Source of the DNA: F23-D06 sp045130275
Lineage (GTDB): Bacteria > Bacteroidota > Bacteroidia > Bacteroidales > WCHB1-69
Direction: 5' to 3'
Length of the DNA: 64,000 nt
Assembly (NCBI GenBank): GCA_045130275.1
Contig: JBGUPL010000085.1
Coordinates: forward strand, 62,001-126,000
Within the stretch, counting starts at the first letter, position 1. Each line of letters starts with the position of its first letter. Of the stretch, positions 56,440-64,000 are shown piece by piece. Under the pieces are notes generated by a model, which saw only the letters and a program-made list of their open reading frames with translations, searched no databases and was not told where the DNA came from. The translations under genes and the position numbers were made by a program.

Positions 56440-57435
56440 ATGGATAGAGTAGTTAGCGGCATCCGGCCGACCGGTTTTTTACATTTAGGCAACTATTTCG
56501 GTGCCCTCCGGAATTTCATCAAAATGCAGGAAGAAAACGAATGTTTCTTCTTTATTGCTGATTATCACTCACTTACGACTCACCCGACCCCGAAGGACCT
56601 TCATTCCAACGTGAGGAATATCCTCATTGAATATATTGCGGCGGGACTTGACCCCGAGAAGGCGACCATTTACGTGCAGAGCGATGTCCCGCAGGTGTGT
56701 GAACTCTCACTGCTGCTTTCCATGAATGTCTATATCGGGGAGCTGCAGCGTGTGGCCTCTTTCAAGGAGAAAGTGCGCCGCCAGCCCGACAACGTGAACG
56801 CCGGTCTGCTGACCTATCCCGTGCTGATGGCCGCCGACATCCTGCTCCATCGTGCCGACAAGGTGCCCGTGGGCAAGGACCAGGAACAGCACCTCGAGAT
56901 GACCCGCGACTTCGCACAACGCTTCAACCGCATCTACAAGAACGAATACTTCAAACTGCCCGTGGCGTATAACTTCGGCAGCGAACTGGTGAAGATTCCC
57001 GGATTGGACGGTTCCACGAAGATGTCCAAATCCGATAACGAGAACTCCTGCATATACCTCGCCGACGCACCGGAAGTAATCCGCAAGAAGGTGATGAAGG
57101 CCGTCTCCGACAGCGGTCCCACTGAGCCTGGTCAACCCAAGACGCAGGCCGTGGAGAACCTCTTCCAACTGATGAAGGCCGTCTCCGCACCCGAAACCCT
57201 GCAGTATTTCGAGGAACAGTACCAAAACTGCGCCATCCGCTACGGCGATATGAAGAAACAGCTCGCCGCCGACATGATCGCTTTTGTGCAGCCTGTCTAT
57301 GAGCGCATCCTCGAGCTGCGCGGCCAAGACGACTACATTCGCAAAGTGGCCCGCGAAGGCGCTGAAAGAGCCCGCGAAAGCGCCGCCAAAACCGTCAAGG
57401 AAGTGCGTGAAATCATCGGTATCAAATCATTCTAA
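56440..57435 (+). CDS. trpS: tryptophanyl-tRNA synthetase
   Basis: A 331-residue class I synthetase. SGIRPTGFLHLGNYFGAL holds the HIGH-type motif (H-L-G-N) near residue 15, YPVLMAADILLHRADKVPVG near 125 is the tryptophan/adenylate site with the GxDQ-like G-K-D-Q-E-Q-H, and K-M-S-K-S lies near 192. It joins tryptophan to tRNA-Trp using ATP. Complete and typical in length. Followed 9 bp later by the vWA-like gene. Confidence 0.97.
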   Translation: MDRVVSGIRPTGFLHLGNYFGALRNFIKMQEENECFFFIADYHSLTTHPTPKDLHSNVRNILIEYIAAGLDPEKATIYVQSDVPQVCELSLLLSMNVYIGELQRVASFKEKVRRQPDNVNAGLLTYPVLMAADILLHRADKVPVGKDQEQHLEMTRDFAQRFNRIYKNEYFKLPVAYNFGSELVKIPGLDGSTKMSKSDNENSCIYLADAPEVIRKKVMKAVSDSGPTEPGQPKTQAVENLFQLMKAVSAPETLQYFEEQYQNCAIRYGDMKKQLAADMIAFVQPVYERILELRGQDDYIRKVAREGAERARESAAKTVKEVREIIGIKSF

Positions 57436-57444
57436 ACATCAGAA

Positions 57445-59538
57445 ATGTCGCTACTTACACAGTATCCGCTCTGGCTGGCGATTTTCGCCGTGCTGTTGGG
57501 TGTCGGCTATGCCCTGTTCCTCTATTTCCGCAACGACAACGTCGCTTTCGAGAAACGCTCCCGCATCATCATGGCCTCCCTGCGCGGCCTTGCCATGACA
57601 CTGCTCGCCTTTCTGCTGCTCGCACCGATGCTCAAAATGATCCGCAAGCAGACCGACAAACCGGTAATTGTCTTCTCAATAGACAACAGCGAGTCCATCA
57701 AATCCGGCAAAGATGCAAGCTACTATTCTTCCGAATATCCGAAACAGTTGCAGAAAGTCATCAACGAGCTCGGCAAACAGTATGATATTGACGCCTATCT
57801 TGTCGGTGATGAGAACAAACTGACCGACAACGGGAATGTCAAGGTCGATTTCTCCGACAAATCCACAAATCTCTCTGCACTCTTCGATGACATCAGCCTG
57901 CTTTACGCCAACCGAAACGTCGGGGCGGTGGTGATGCTCACCGACGGCATCTACAACATCGGATCGAACCCATACTACGCCGCGCAGAAGGTTGACTTCC
58001 CGGTCTATACCGTCGCGCTCGGTTCCGACGAGCAGGCTACAGACCTCCTCATCGCCGATATTGTGCACAACAAGGAGGTGCTGAAGGGCAACCGCGCCCC
58101 CGTGGAGGTGAAAGTTCAGGCAGGCAAGTTAGCTGGCAAATCCGCCAAACTCACCGTTTCAGACGGGAAAGGGGAAGTTTTCTCAAAAGTATTGCAAATA
58201 TCTGGAAACCAATATTTTGAAACAGTATCTTTCCTCGTAGATGCAGAACAGCCCGGCCTTAAGAGATTCCGGGTTGACCTCGACGAGTTGGACGGTGAGG
58301 TGACACACAAGAACAACCATGCGCAATTCATCATCCATGTGATTGAATCCAAAGACAAAATCGCCATTGTGTATGATGCCCCGCATCCTGACGTCGCCGC
58401 CATACGCTCCGCTCTGGAACTATCTGACAATTACGATGTTGTAGTGAAGTCCGTGGACGAGTTCAAGGACAACCCCTCCGAATTCGGGTTGGTGATCCTC
58501 CATCAACTGCCGTCGCAGAAACACCCTGCCTCTTCGCTGCTGTCGCAAATCCGCCAAAGCGGTGTCTCTTCCCTGTACATCATTGGCACCCAGACCGATT
58601 TGAACTCCTTCAACGGGCTGAACACGGGATTGCAGGTGACGCAGAGCAAGAATATGACCAACAATGCCACAGCCGCTTTCAACAACAATTTCATGTTATT
58701 TTCTTTCTCTGAAGAAGCCCAGCAGCTGCTCCCTACCCTTCCGCCGTTGCAGGCTCCTTTCGGCACCTACAAGGCCGCCGTGTCCGCCAACACCTTCATG
58801 ACTCAAAAGATCAGCGGCGTGGAGACCAAATACCCGCTTTTCCTGTTCAACGATGTGAACGGTGCAAAAACGGGGGTCATCTCCGGAACTGGCCTTTGGT
58901 CATGGAAAATATATGACTACGTGAACACGCAGAACCACGACGCCTTCAACGAGATCGTGAACAAGACCGCGCTGTTCCTGGTGGCCAAGAACGACAAGAG
59001 TCCTTTCCGCGTGCGCCATAACGCCGTCTTCACCGAGAACGCCCCTGTGGAGTTTTCTGCAGAGCTTTACAACGAGAGCCACGAGTTGATCAACACCCCA
59101 GACGTGAAGCTAACCATAAAAGGCAGCGGCGACACCACCTATGACGCACAGTTCTCCAAGCAGAACAACGCCTACTACCTGAACATGGGCGAGCTGCCCG
59201 TCGGCACCTACTCATGGACCGCCAAGACCCAACTGGGCAACAAGAGCTATGAGAAGAGCGGCAACTTCTCCGTGCAGGAGATCTTCGTGGAAACCGCCAA
59301 CCTCGTCGCCAACCACGACCTGCTGCGCAGCATCGCGCAGGCCAGCGGCGGCAAATATTTCGACCGCAGCGAGATGGAGCAGATTGTCAAAGAGATCAAG
59401 GCCAACGACAACATCAAGCCGGTGGCATCCTACCAAAAGAAATATTCCATGCTGCTGAATTCCCCATGGTATTTGGCCGCTATCGTGCTTTTGCTCGGCA
59501 TTGAATGGTTTTTGCGGAAATGGCACGGCGGGTATTAA
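57445..59538 (+). CDS. vWA-like membrane protein of unknown role
   Basis: A 697-residue protein. Two N-terminal helices (about 8-26 and 45-64), a von Willebrand A-like domain (about 72-200) with MIDAS-type D-N-S-E-S near 80 and VVMLTDGIYN near 155, Ig-like beta domains (about 200-280 and 510-610), a glutamine-amidotransferase-like alpha/beta stretch (about 290-450: IAIVYDAPHPDVAAIRSALE, LVILHQLPSQ), and a C-terminal helix (YLAAIVLLLGIEWFLRKW). Topology and domains match the Bacteroidota proteins near BatA/BatB and aerotolerance genes; function unsettled. Its bulk should lie in the periplasm. Likely co-transcribed with trpS. Confidence 0.8.
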   Translation: MSLLTQYPLWLAIFAVLLGVGYALFLYFRNDNVAFEKRSRIIMASLRGLAMTLLAFLLLAPMLKMIRKQTDKPVIVFSIDNSESIKSGKDASYYSSEYPKQLQKVINELGKQYDIDAYLVGDENKLTDNGNVKVDFSDKSTNLSALFDDISLLYANRNVGAVVMLTDGIYNIGSNPYYAAQKVDFPVYTVALGSDEQATDLLIADIVHNKEVLKGNRAPVEVKVQAGKLAGKSAKLTVSDGKGEVFSKVLQISGNQYFETVSFLVDAEQPGLKRFRVDLDELDGEVTHKNNHAQFIIHVIESKDKIAIVYDAPHPDVAAIRSALELSDNYDVVVKSVDEFKDNPSEFGLVILHQLPSQKHPASSLLSQIRQSGVSSLYIIGTQTDLNSFNGLNTGLQVTQSKNMTNNATAAFNNNFMLFSFSEEAQQLLPTLPPLQAPFGTYKAAVSANTFMTQKISGVETKYPLFLFNDVNGAKTGVISGTGLWSWKIYDYVNTQNHDAFNEIVNKTALFLVAKNDKSPFRVRHNAVFTENAPVEFSAELYNESHELINTPDVKLTIKGSGDTTYDAQFSKQNNAYYLNMGELPVGTYSWTAKTQLGNKSYEKSGNFSVQEIFVETANLVANHDLLRSIAQASGGKYFDRSEMEQIVKEIKANDNIKPVASYQKKYSMLLNSPWYLAAIVLLLGIEWFLRKWHGGY

Positions 59539-59588
59539 TGGCTACGGCTTCGTATCAAACGATATTCTGACGCAGCACGCCACCCATA

Positions 59589-59623
59589 AAAAAAGAGGCA
59601 CCTTTGAAAGTGCCTCTTTTTTG
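59589..59623. terminator. bidirectional rho-independent terminator
   Basis: Perfect 11-bp stem aaaagaggcac / gtgcctctttt with A-run and T-run on either side, between the converging vWA-like gene and the PpiD-like gene. Confidence 0.92.
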
Positions 59624-59642
59624 TTATGCTTGGTAAAACAAC

Positions 59643-61811
59643 TTACTTCTGGTAGAAACGCACGCGGTTGTCGAGAACCTTGGTGTTGTTGATCAGATAA
59701 GTAAGCAGCGTGTTTTCATTACGCTCACGTCCGAGAACGGCGTTCTGCAGGTAATTCTTCTCGAGCATCAAGTTCTGAGAAGTCTGACCGTCGCGCGTCT
59801 CCATCACATTGACGACATAGACGTTGTTGTTACCACTCACTGCGGTGGGCTTGTTGTTGGGCAGTCTGAAGATCTTGCCAATGGCTTTGCTGTCCACGCC
59901 ACGGTTCATGTAGTAGTCACCGGCGAAACTCAACATCACACTGTCAGACACTGCCGTCGTGTATTTCTGGGCCAAAGACTGCATACCACCAGATTTAAGA
60001 TCATTGTTGAGTTGGTCTGCAACCATATCCAACTTGTTCTTGCGCTCAAGAAGGGTTTGGATTTCGTCCTTCACATCTTTGTATTTCTGGACGCCGACCT
60101 CGCGTGTCTTGGCCACGGAAGCGACGGCAAAGAACATTCTGTTGACATTGAAGACATCGGAAACGGCATCTTTCTTCACGTCATCACCGAAAGACCAGCT
60201 GACGATATCGCGGCAGTTGGGGAGTTGACCAATGTTGGCAGCCATGGAAGTGACGTTCTGGCCGTTGACGACCTGGATACCCTGTTTGGCAGCGTTGGCG
60301 ATCAGTTCCTCATTATTGGTGATGCTTGCTGCGAACTGGTTGGCTTGAGAGCGCAGTGCGCTGACTGTGGCATCGGAAGCGGTGATATCATAATCGTAAA
60401 GCACGAACTGGCGTTTTTCAATAAGCTGGGTGCGGTCAAGCACTTGGAACAGGATGTAACCGTTGGGGGCCTTGTAAACGTAAATACCGCCATTAGGTGT
60501 AGTCAGCAGGTTGTTGTAGATTTCAGGAAGGGTGCCACGTTCTGACATCCAGAAGGTGGTGTCGCCTTGTTCACGACCGTAGAGGTAGTTGGGCTGTTCG
60601 GCGAAAATGGTGGTCTGGTTGGAAGAGATGACCTGTTTCAGACTGTCAGCCAACAGACGGGCTTCTTTCTTGGAATAAGGGGCTTCCTGATATTGAGCGG
60701 TCTTGAAAGGGAGCTCGATAGTAGCCACCAGCACGGAGTCAGGACGATTGGCGGCACCGAAGACTTTACCGAAATACCATTTCACGTTCTCATAGGAGAA
60801 AGGCTCGATATTGCTTCCGACAGCTGCGTTGAAAATAAGGCTGTCAAGTCCGGGCAATGTAATGTCGGTCTTTTTGAAATAGGTGCTGTCCACCATAGCG
60901 GCATTGCCCTTGGAGGTATTATACTCGGCAATGGATTCGGTCTGCGTGAAAGCGGCGAAATCCTTACGGACGCTGTCCTCGATGGCTTTCAAATCCGCAG
61001 GAGTCGGGTTGATGGGGAACACGGCCACGTTGATGTCGCGGTTGCGGTTCCGCACGTTGAACAGGTCGTTCTTGTGTGCGTTGTAGAAATCCTTCACATC
61101 CTTTTCGGCCACCTCGGGTTTGAGGTTCTGGAAGACATTGAGATCAGGATTGACCGTCATCAGGGAAACCATAGCCATGTTGTTGTCCTTGGCAAGTTGC
61201 TTGGCCATCGGATCAGAGAAATAGACGGAATTCTGCGCAAGTGCAAAATACTGTTGGGATTTCTGGGCACTGACGGCGAAACGGACCAGGGCGAGATACG
61301 CGTTGTAAATATCCTTTGCCTGCTCGTTGTTGGCCAGTTGTTCGATGTTGCTGATGATGTTCATGGCACTCTCCGGACCGTACTGCTGAGCCAATGCGTT
61401 GGCGAACTGCGCAATGAACTGGTTCGGCTGCTGGGTGCTGAGCGAGGCGATCATGTTTTCCTTGAAATCCTCAATCATCTGGTTGGAATAGGACATTCCT
61501 AACTTCTCCAACTGTTTGTCCAAAACCTTGTCTTGAAGCATCTGCTGCCAAGTCATGTCATGAATCTGATACATTTCGTTGTCGTCCATTGAAGACTTAC
61601 CCTGCAGAAGGCGCATGAGGGCGCTGTTCTCCTCATACTGCTTGCTGTACTGCTGATCCATCTTCTTACCATCGATTTTAGCCATCACATACTTGTTCGA
61701 GAATGTGCGTTGAACGTTGGACAAGTCGCCCAAGATGAATGCCAATAGGGCTAAACCGATGATTACCAATAAAAGCACACCGTGCTTACGAATTGAGCCA
61801 ATTGCTGCCAT
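59643..61811 (-). CDS. PpiD-like membrane-anchored peptidyl-prolyl isomerase
   Basis: A 722-residue protein with one N-terminal membrane helix (HGVLLLVIIGLALLAFILGD), a SurA/PpiD N-terminal chaperone part (about 40-250: YVMAKIDGKKMDQQYSKQYE, LQDKVLDKQLEKLGMSYS), a degenerate parvulin-like region (about 345-480: PFSYENVKWYFGKVFG, NGGIYVYKAPNGYILFQVLD) and a C-terminal helical domain. This is the usual Bacteroidota PpiD form of about 700 residues, aiding folding of exported proteins at the inner membrane. Catalytic competence of the parvulin is doubtful because its motifs are weak. Own promoter TACCTTTG. Confidence 0.85.
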   Translation of the reverse strand: MAAIGSIRKHGVLLLVIIGLALLAFILGDLSNVQRTFSNKYVMAKIDGKKMDQQYSKQYEENSALMRLLQGKSSMDDNEMYQIHDMTWQQMLQDKVLDKQLEKLGMSYSNQMIEDFKENMIASLSTQQPNQFIAQFANALAQQYGPESAMNIISNIEQLANNEQAKDIYNAYLALVRFAVSAQKSQQYFALAQNSVYFSDPMAKQLAKDNNMAMVSLMTVNPDLNVFQNLKPEVAEKDVKDFYNAHKNDLFNVRNRNRDINVAVFPINPTPADLKAIEDSVRKDFAAFTQTESIAEYNTSKGNAAMVDSTYFKKTDITLPGLDSLIFNAAVGSNIEPFSYENVKWYFGKVFGAANRPDSVLVATIELPFKTAQYQEAPYSKKEARLLADSLKQVISSNQTTIFAEQPNYLYGREQGDTTFWMSERGTLPEIYNNLLTTPNGGIYVYKAPNGYILFQVLDRTQLIEKRQFVLYDYDITASDATVSALRSQANQFAASITNNEELIANAAKQGIQVVNGQNVTSMAANIGQLPNCRDIVSWSFGDDVKKDAVSDVFNVNRMFFAVASVAKTREVGVQKYKDVKDEIQTLLERKNKLDMVADQLNNDLKSGGMQSLAQKYTTAVSDSVMLSFAGDYYMNRGVDSKAIGKIFRLPNNKPTAVSGNNNVYVVNVMETRDGQTSQNLMLEKNYLQNAVLGRERNENTLLTYLINNTKVLDNRVRFYQK

Positions 61812-61858
61812 AAATTCTTTTATTTTTAGTTATACATTATATTTCAAAATTTAGCGCG

Positions 61859-61866
61859 CAAAGGTA
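61859..61866 (-). promoter_or_regulatory. -7 promoter element of the PpiD-like gene
   Basis: Minus strand TACCTTTG followed by CGC, 48 nt before the ATG. Confidence 0.7.
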
Positions 61867-61951
61867 GCATTTTTTTGCTTTGCCTCGTCTGTGCTGCTGT
61901 TTTTTATTATATGATTGTAAATTTTTGATATAGAGTTATTTGTAGAATAAA

Positions 61952-61985
61952 CACCCACTTTATGAAGTTTTATCCAAAGTGAGTG
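61952..61985 (-). terminator. possible terminator of the epimerase-like gene
   Basis: Stem caccCacttt (61952-61961) / aaagtgagtg (61976-61985) with one mismatch; on the minus strand it is followed by tttattc. It lies about 130 nt after the stop of the 62117 gene. Confidence 0.45.
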
Positions 61986-62028
61986 CTGTGAAAAAATAGT
62001 CAAATTTGAGACGCTATTCCCGCAAGAT

Positions 62029-62085
62029 GACTTAAGACTTAAGACTTAAGACTTAAGACTTAAGACCTAAGACCTAAGACTTTTG
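62029..62085. repeat. (cttaaga)n tandem words
   Basis: About seven copies of acttaag / acctaag. Further gccaacagccaaac words follow to the end of the epimerase-like gene. Confidence 0.88.
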
Positions 62086-62116
62086 GGGGGTATAGCTAAT
62101 AGCCAACAGCCAAACG

Positions 62117-63538
62117 CTACCCCCGGTACACCTGCGCGAAGAACGGGTTGTGTTTCGCCTGCTCCGCATAGTTCCATTCCGGCGGGAGGCATTCGGGACA
62201 CCAATGGCCGCCTTCGAGAATGAGTTTCGGGGAGGCCTCGAAGGTGTGTCCGTCGTGGCATTGCCAAGTCAGCTTTTTGGCCGGGTCACCGTCGTATTCT
62301 GTGGAGACCAGTTTGCCGCCACGGAACTCCGCTGCCTTCTGCAAATCACTGACAGTCAGTTCGGAAAGAGGCTTGCTTTCGTCGTAGCCGTGGTCGATGT
62401 GGACCGCATGCTCGCGTCCGGGAAGATCCGACAAGTCCAAATCTTTCCAGTCTGGGATGGCGCGGTATTTCTCCATGCTGCCGTAGTAGGCGCGGATGCG
62501 TTTTTCGTCGTTATGCTTGATCCAGTACTGCGTGCCGTAGGTTTTCTTGTTGGCCAGCATGCGCAACGCCATCTTGATGACGAACGGCGGCGCGATTTTG
62601 GCGAGTTTAAAGAACCCGGGAAGCCCGTCGCTCAGCTGACGGAAATAGTCGTCCACGGGCATGTTGGCGCGGAAGTGGAGGTAGTTTTCCAGCACGTCGG
62701 CGTCCAGATAGTATTGGCCGTGAAAATTCTTGAGTACGAACCAGTTGGAGTTGAAAATCTTTTCGGGTTTCGGGCAGTAGGTAGCCTTGAGGATGCGACA
62801 TTCGAAGTCGTAGTTGGTCATGCGGTACTCGGGGCCGCTGCTGATGTTGTAGAAGCGGTTCCAGAACTCCGCCGGCACCTCGTCGCGACAGACGCGTTCG
62901 AGCAGGCGGCCGGAGTCCTCCACGGTGGCCCATTCCAGCACGCCCTTGATGGGCACGTGGAACATGATGGGGTCGAAGTTCTTGAGGATGCCGGGGTAGA
63001 GGATGCCCGATTGGCGAAGACTCACCCAGTGCTTGAGGCCGGAGTCGGCGAAGACGCGCTCGGCGATGATCTTGCTGATGCCGTAACAGTCGAACTCGCT
63101 GGAGCAGACAGGGTCGCCGGTGCGGCCCCAGTGCAACGGCGCGTTGCGGTCGGAGGTCTGTGCCACCGAACCGATATAGACGGCTTTGATATCGTCGGCG
63201 TTGGGTTGTGCAAGGATGGCCTTGACCACATGCTCAGCGGCGGTGACGTTCACCTTCAGCGTCTTTTCGGGAAAATAGTCCGCCGACGGTGAGACCATGC
63301 CGCCCACGTGCAGCACGATGTCCGCGCCGGTGACGCCGCGCAGCACGTCGTCGTAGTTCATAAGGTCGCCCCACACGATGCGGATTTTGTCCGCAATCGG
63401 GGCCAGTTTCTTTTCATTCTTGGGACTTTTGCGCGCCAGGATGGTCACGTCATATTGTTCGGGATAACGGAGCAGCTCTTTAAGCCCTTCCCATCCCATG
63501 GTGCCGGTCGCGCCGGTCAGGAACACGTTTTTCTTCAT
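62117..63538 (-). CDS. NAD-dependent epimerase/reductase-like protein with C-terminal zinc finger
   Basis: A 473-residue protein. The extended SDR fold starts KNVFLTGATGTMGWEGLKEL, with VLHVGGMVSPSADYFPEKTL, V-Y-I-G-S-V-A-Q-T and the catalytic pair in C-Y-G-I-S-K near residue 155. The middle (about 230-390) is specific to this group. The C-terminus adds TWQCHDGHTFEASPKLILEG and HWCPECLPPEWNY, a Cys/His cluster (C-x-x-x-H ... C-x2-C) like a zinc ribbon, unusual for this fold. Substrate unknown, perhaps a sterol- or sugar-like alcohol. ATG at 63538; a longer frame is rejected because it starts without family similarity. Confidence 0.8.
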   Translation of the reverse strand: MKKNVFLTGATGTMGWEGLKELLRYPEQYDVTILARKSPKNEKKLAPIADKIRIVWGDLMNYDDVLRGVTGADIVLHVGGMVSPSADYFPEKTLKVNVTAAEHVVKAILAQPNADDIKAVYIGSVAQTSDRNAPLHWGRTGDPVCSSEFDCYGISKIIAERVFADSGLKHWVSLRQSGILYPGILKNFDPIMFHVPIKGVLEWATVEDSGRLLERVCRDEVPAEFWNRFYNISSGPEYRMTNYDFECRILKATYCPKPEKIFNSNWFVLKNFHGQYYLDADVLENYLHFRANMPVDDYFRQLSDGLPGFFKLAKIAPPFVIKMALRMLANKKTYGTQYWIKHNDEKRIRAYYGSMEKYRAIPDWKDLDLSDLPGREHAVHIDHGYDESKPLSELTVSDLQKAAEFRGGKLVSTEYDGDPAKKLTWQCHDGHTFEASPKLILEGGHWCPECLPPEWNYAEQAKHNPFFAQVYRG

Positions 63539-63562
63539 CTTACAATCGGTTTTTTGAGGCCG

Positions 63563-63570
63563 CGAAAATA
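63563..63570 (-). promoter_or_regulatory. weak -7 like element of the epimerase-like gene
   Basis: Minus strand TATTTTCG, one mismatch to TAnnTTTG, 25 nt before the ATG. Confidence 0.35.
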
Positions 63571-63589
63571 CGATTTTTTTGCTTAGGAG

Positions 63590-63609
63590 GCGACGCTTCC
63601 CAGCGTCGC
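63590..63609. repeat. inverted repeat gcgacgct / agcgtcgc
   Basis: An 8-bp perfect hairpin with a 4-base loop, and a further gcgtcgc copy at 63616-63622. It lies in the divergent promoter region and resembles a short dispersed palindrome. Confidence 0.65.
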
Positions 63610-63648
63610 AAATAAGCGTCGCAAAAAAACTTCCAATGAAAAAAATTG

Positions 63649-63656
63649 TATCTTTG
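63649..63656 (+). promoter_or_regulatory. -7 promoter element of the TonB-like gene
   Basis: TATCTTTG; four bases (cgac) separate it from the ATG at 63661, again suggesting a leaderless transcript. Confidence 0.65.
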
Positions 63657-63660
63657 CGAC

Positions 63661-64000
63661 ATGTTAGCTCCAAGTCGAAATATAGTGTTCTCGTTGCTCT
63701 TGACCGTTGCTTTTTGTGCAATGGCAGTTACTTTGTTCGCACAAGACCTCCCAAAGTTGTCGTCTGATTCAAATCGTGAAAAAGTCGTATTGAATATTAT
63801 TGAGTGCGGAACGAATTATTCTCGCATGATCCAAATTCAAGGGGAGGACACGATTGTTGTATGGGAGGGAGACCACGATACTGATTTGCAATTAGACCCT
63901 GATTTTGAGCGTATTGAGATCGTGGACGATGATACGATCTTTCATGTTCCGGAAATTTTCCCGAAATTTCCTGGTGGAGCGGATTCCTTGAATGCCTATC
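63661..64000 (+). CDS. TonB-like exported protein, 3' end outside window
   Basis: The first 113 codons run to the window edge. Residues 1-30 form a signal peptide or anchor (IVFSLLLTVAFCAMAVTLFA|Q). Near the edge E-I-F-P-K-F-P-G-G-A-D-S-L-N-A-Y matches the P-x-F-P-G-G-x-x-A-L-x-x-Y start of the TonB C-terminal domain common in Bacteroidota. It may be an energy transducer for outer-membrane transport or a TonB-like periplasmic protein; the missing end would decide. The start codon lies directly after the promoter box. Confidence 0.65.
   Translation, partial: MLAPSRNIVFSLLLTVAFCAMAVTLFAQDLPKLSSDSNREKVVLNIIECGTNYSRMIQIQGEDTIVVWEGDHDTDLQLDPDFERIEIVDDDTIFHVPEIFPKFPGGADSLNAY

Noticed and set aside
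1..64000. tRNA, rRNA, transposase, integrase or phage genes
   Set aside because: None recognised when reading gaps and proteins; short gaps contain only promoters, hairpins and word repeats.

Overview
The window looks like a chromosome segment of a Bacteroidales-type bacterium (phylum Bacteroidota). The grounds are the repeated promoter element TAnnTTTG 15-100 nt in front of genes, two exported proteins ending in type IX secretion (T9SS) sorting domains, a UpxY/NusG-like regulator heading a surface-polysaccharide operon, SurA/PpiD-like foldases of the Bacteroidota type, and near absence of Shine-Dalgarno sequences. No rRNA, tRNA, CRISPR array, transposase or integrase was seen.

Layout. 1-1518 (minus): end of an acyl-carrier-protein based lipid or aryl-polyene type cluster (dehydratase, acyltransferase, ACP). 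1656-3507 (plus): PHP phosphoesterase, DRTGG protein and HATPase protein. 3697-5373: T9SS-exported protein. 5462-8059 (minus): clpB. 8315-10102: oxaloacetate decarboxylase/pyruvate carboxylase-B like enzyme whose biotin lysine is missing. 10178-25035 (minus): a roughly 15 kb capsule/O-antigen operon read from one promoter through a structured leader: UpxY, UDP-glucose dehydrogenase, RmlA, WbpP/TviC-like epimerase, WbpO/TviB-like dehydrogenase, Wzx, Wzy/EpsG, an acetyltransferase, and a Pgl-like block (GT4, phosphoglycosyl transferase, PglD, PglE, PglF) that should make and use a diacetamido-trideoxy sugar such as bacillosamine. It is interrupted by a plus-strand four-helix-bundle gene and a GxxExxY gene remnant. 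25112-33107 (minus): TPR protein, dUTPase, two envelope foldases, metallophosphoesterase, EamA transporter, cysteine desulfurase-like enzyme. 33273-40193: a 2306-residue multidomain T9SS adhesin-like protein. 40325-44149: dnaE.

44146-55954 is the accessory part. It holds a Bacteroidota-type hypothetical, a Hanks-type kinase with an apparently leaderless mRNA, a DUF4143 ATPase with a double operator, a candidate structured RNA with its own promoter, and then an AT-richer run of same-strand genes: TerB-like/zinc-ribbon membrane protein, SPFH-GYF_2 protein, GYF_2 protein, small four-helix membrane protein, large exported protein, PD-(D/E)XK nuclease, TerB-acidic-PH-like fusion, voltage-gated channel with a calcium-channel-like filter, and a PH-like paralogue. 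Shared domains, tight spacing and shared upstream repeats suggest one membrane-associated stress or defence module. This is the best candidate for an undescribed system.

56440-64000 returns to ordinary genes: trpS, a vWA membrane protein, PpiD-like foldase, a nucleotide-sugar-epimerase-like protein with a C-terminal zinc finger, and the start of a TonB-like protein.

A second theme runs through the whole window: many intergenic gaps are filled with degenerate tandem words of 6-10 nt (ggttaga, ttaacca, actataaac, attgcct, cttaaga and others). In places these words supply start codons, stop codons or codons of genes.
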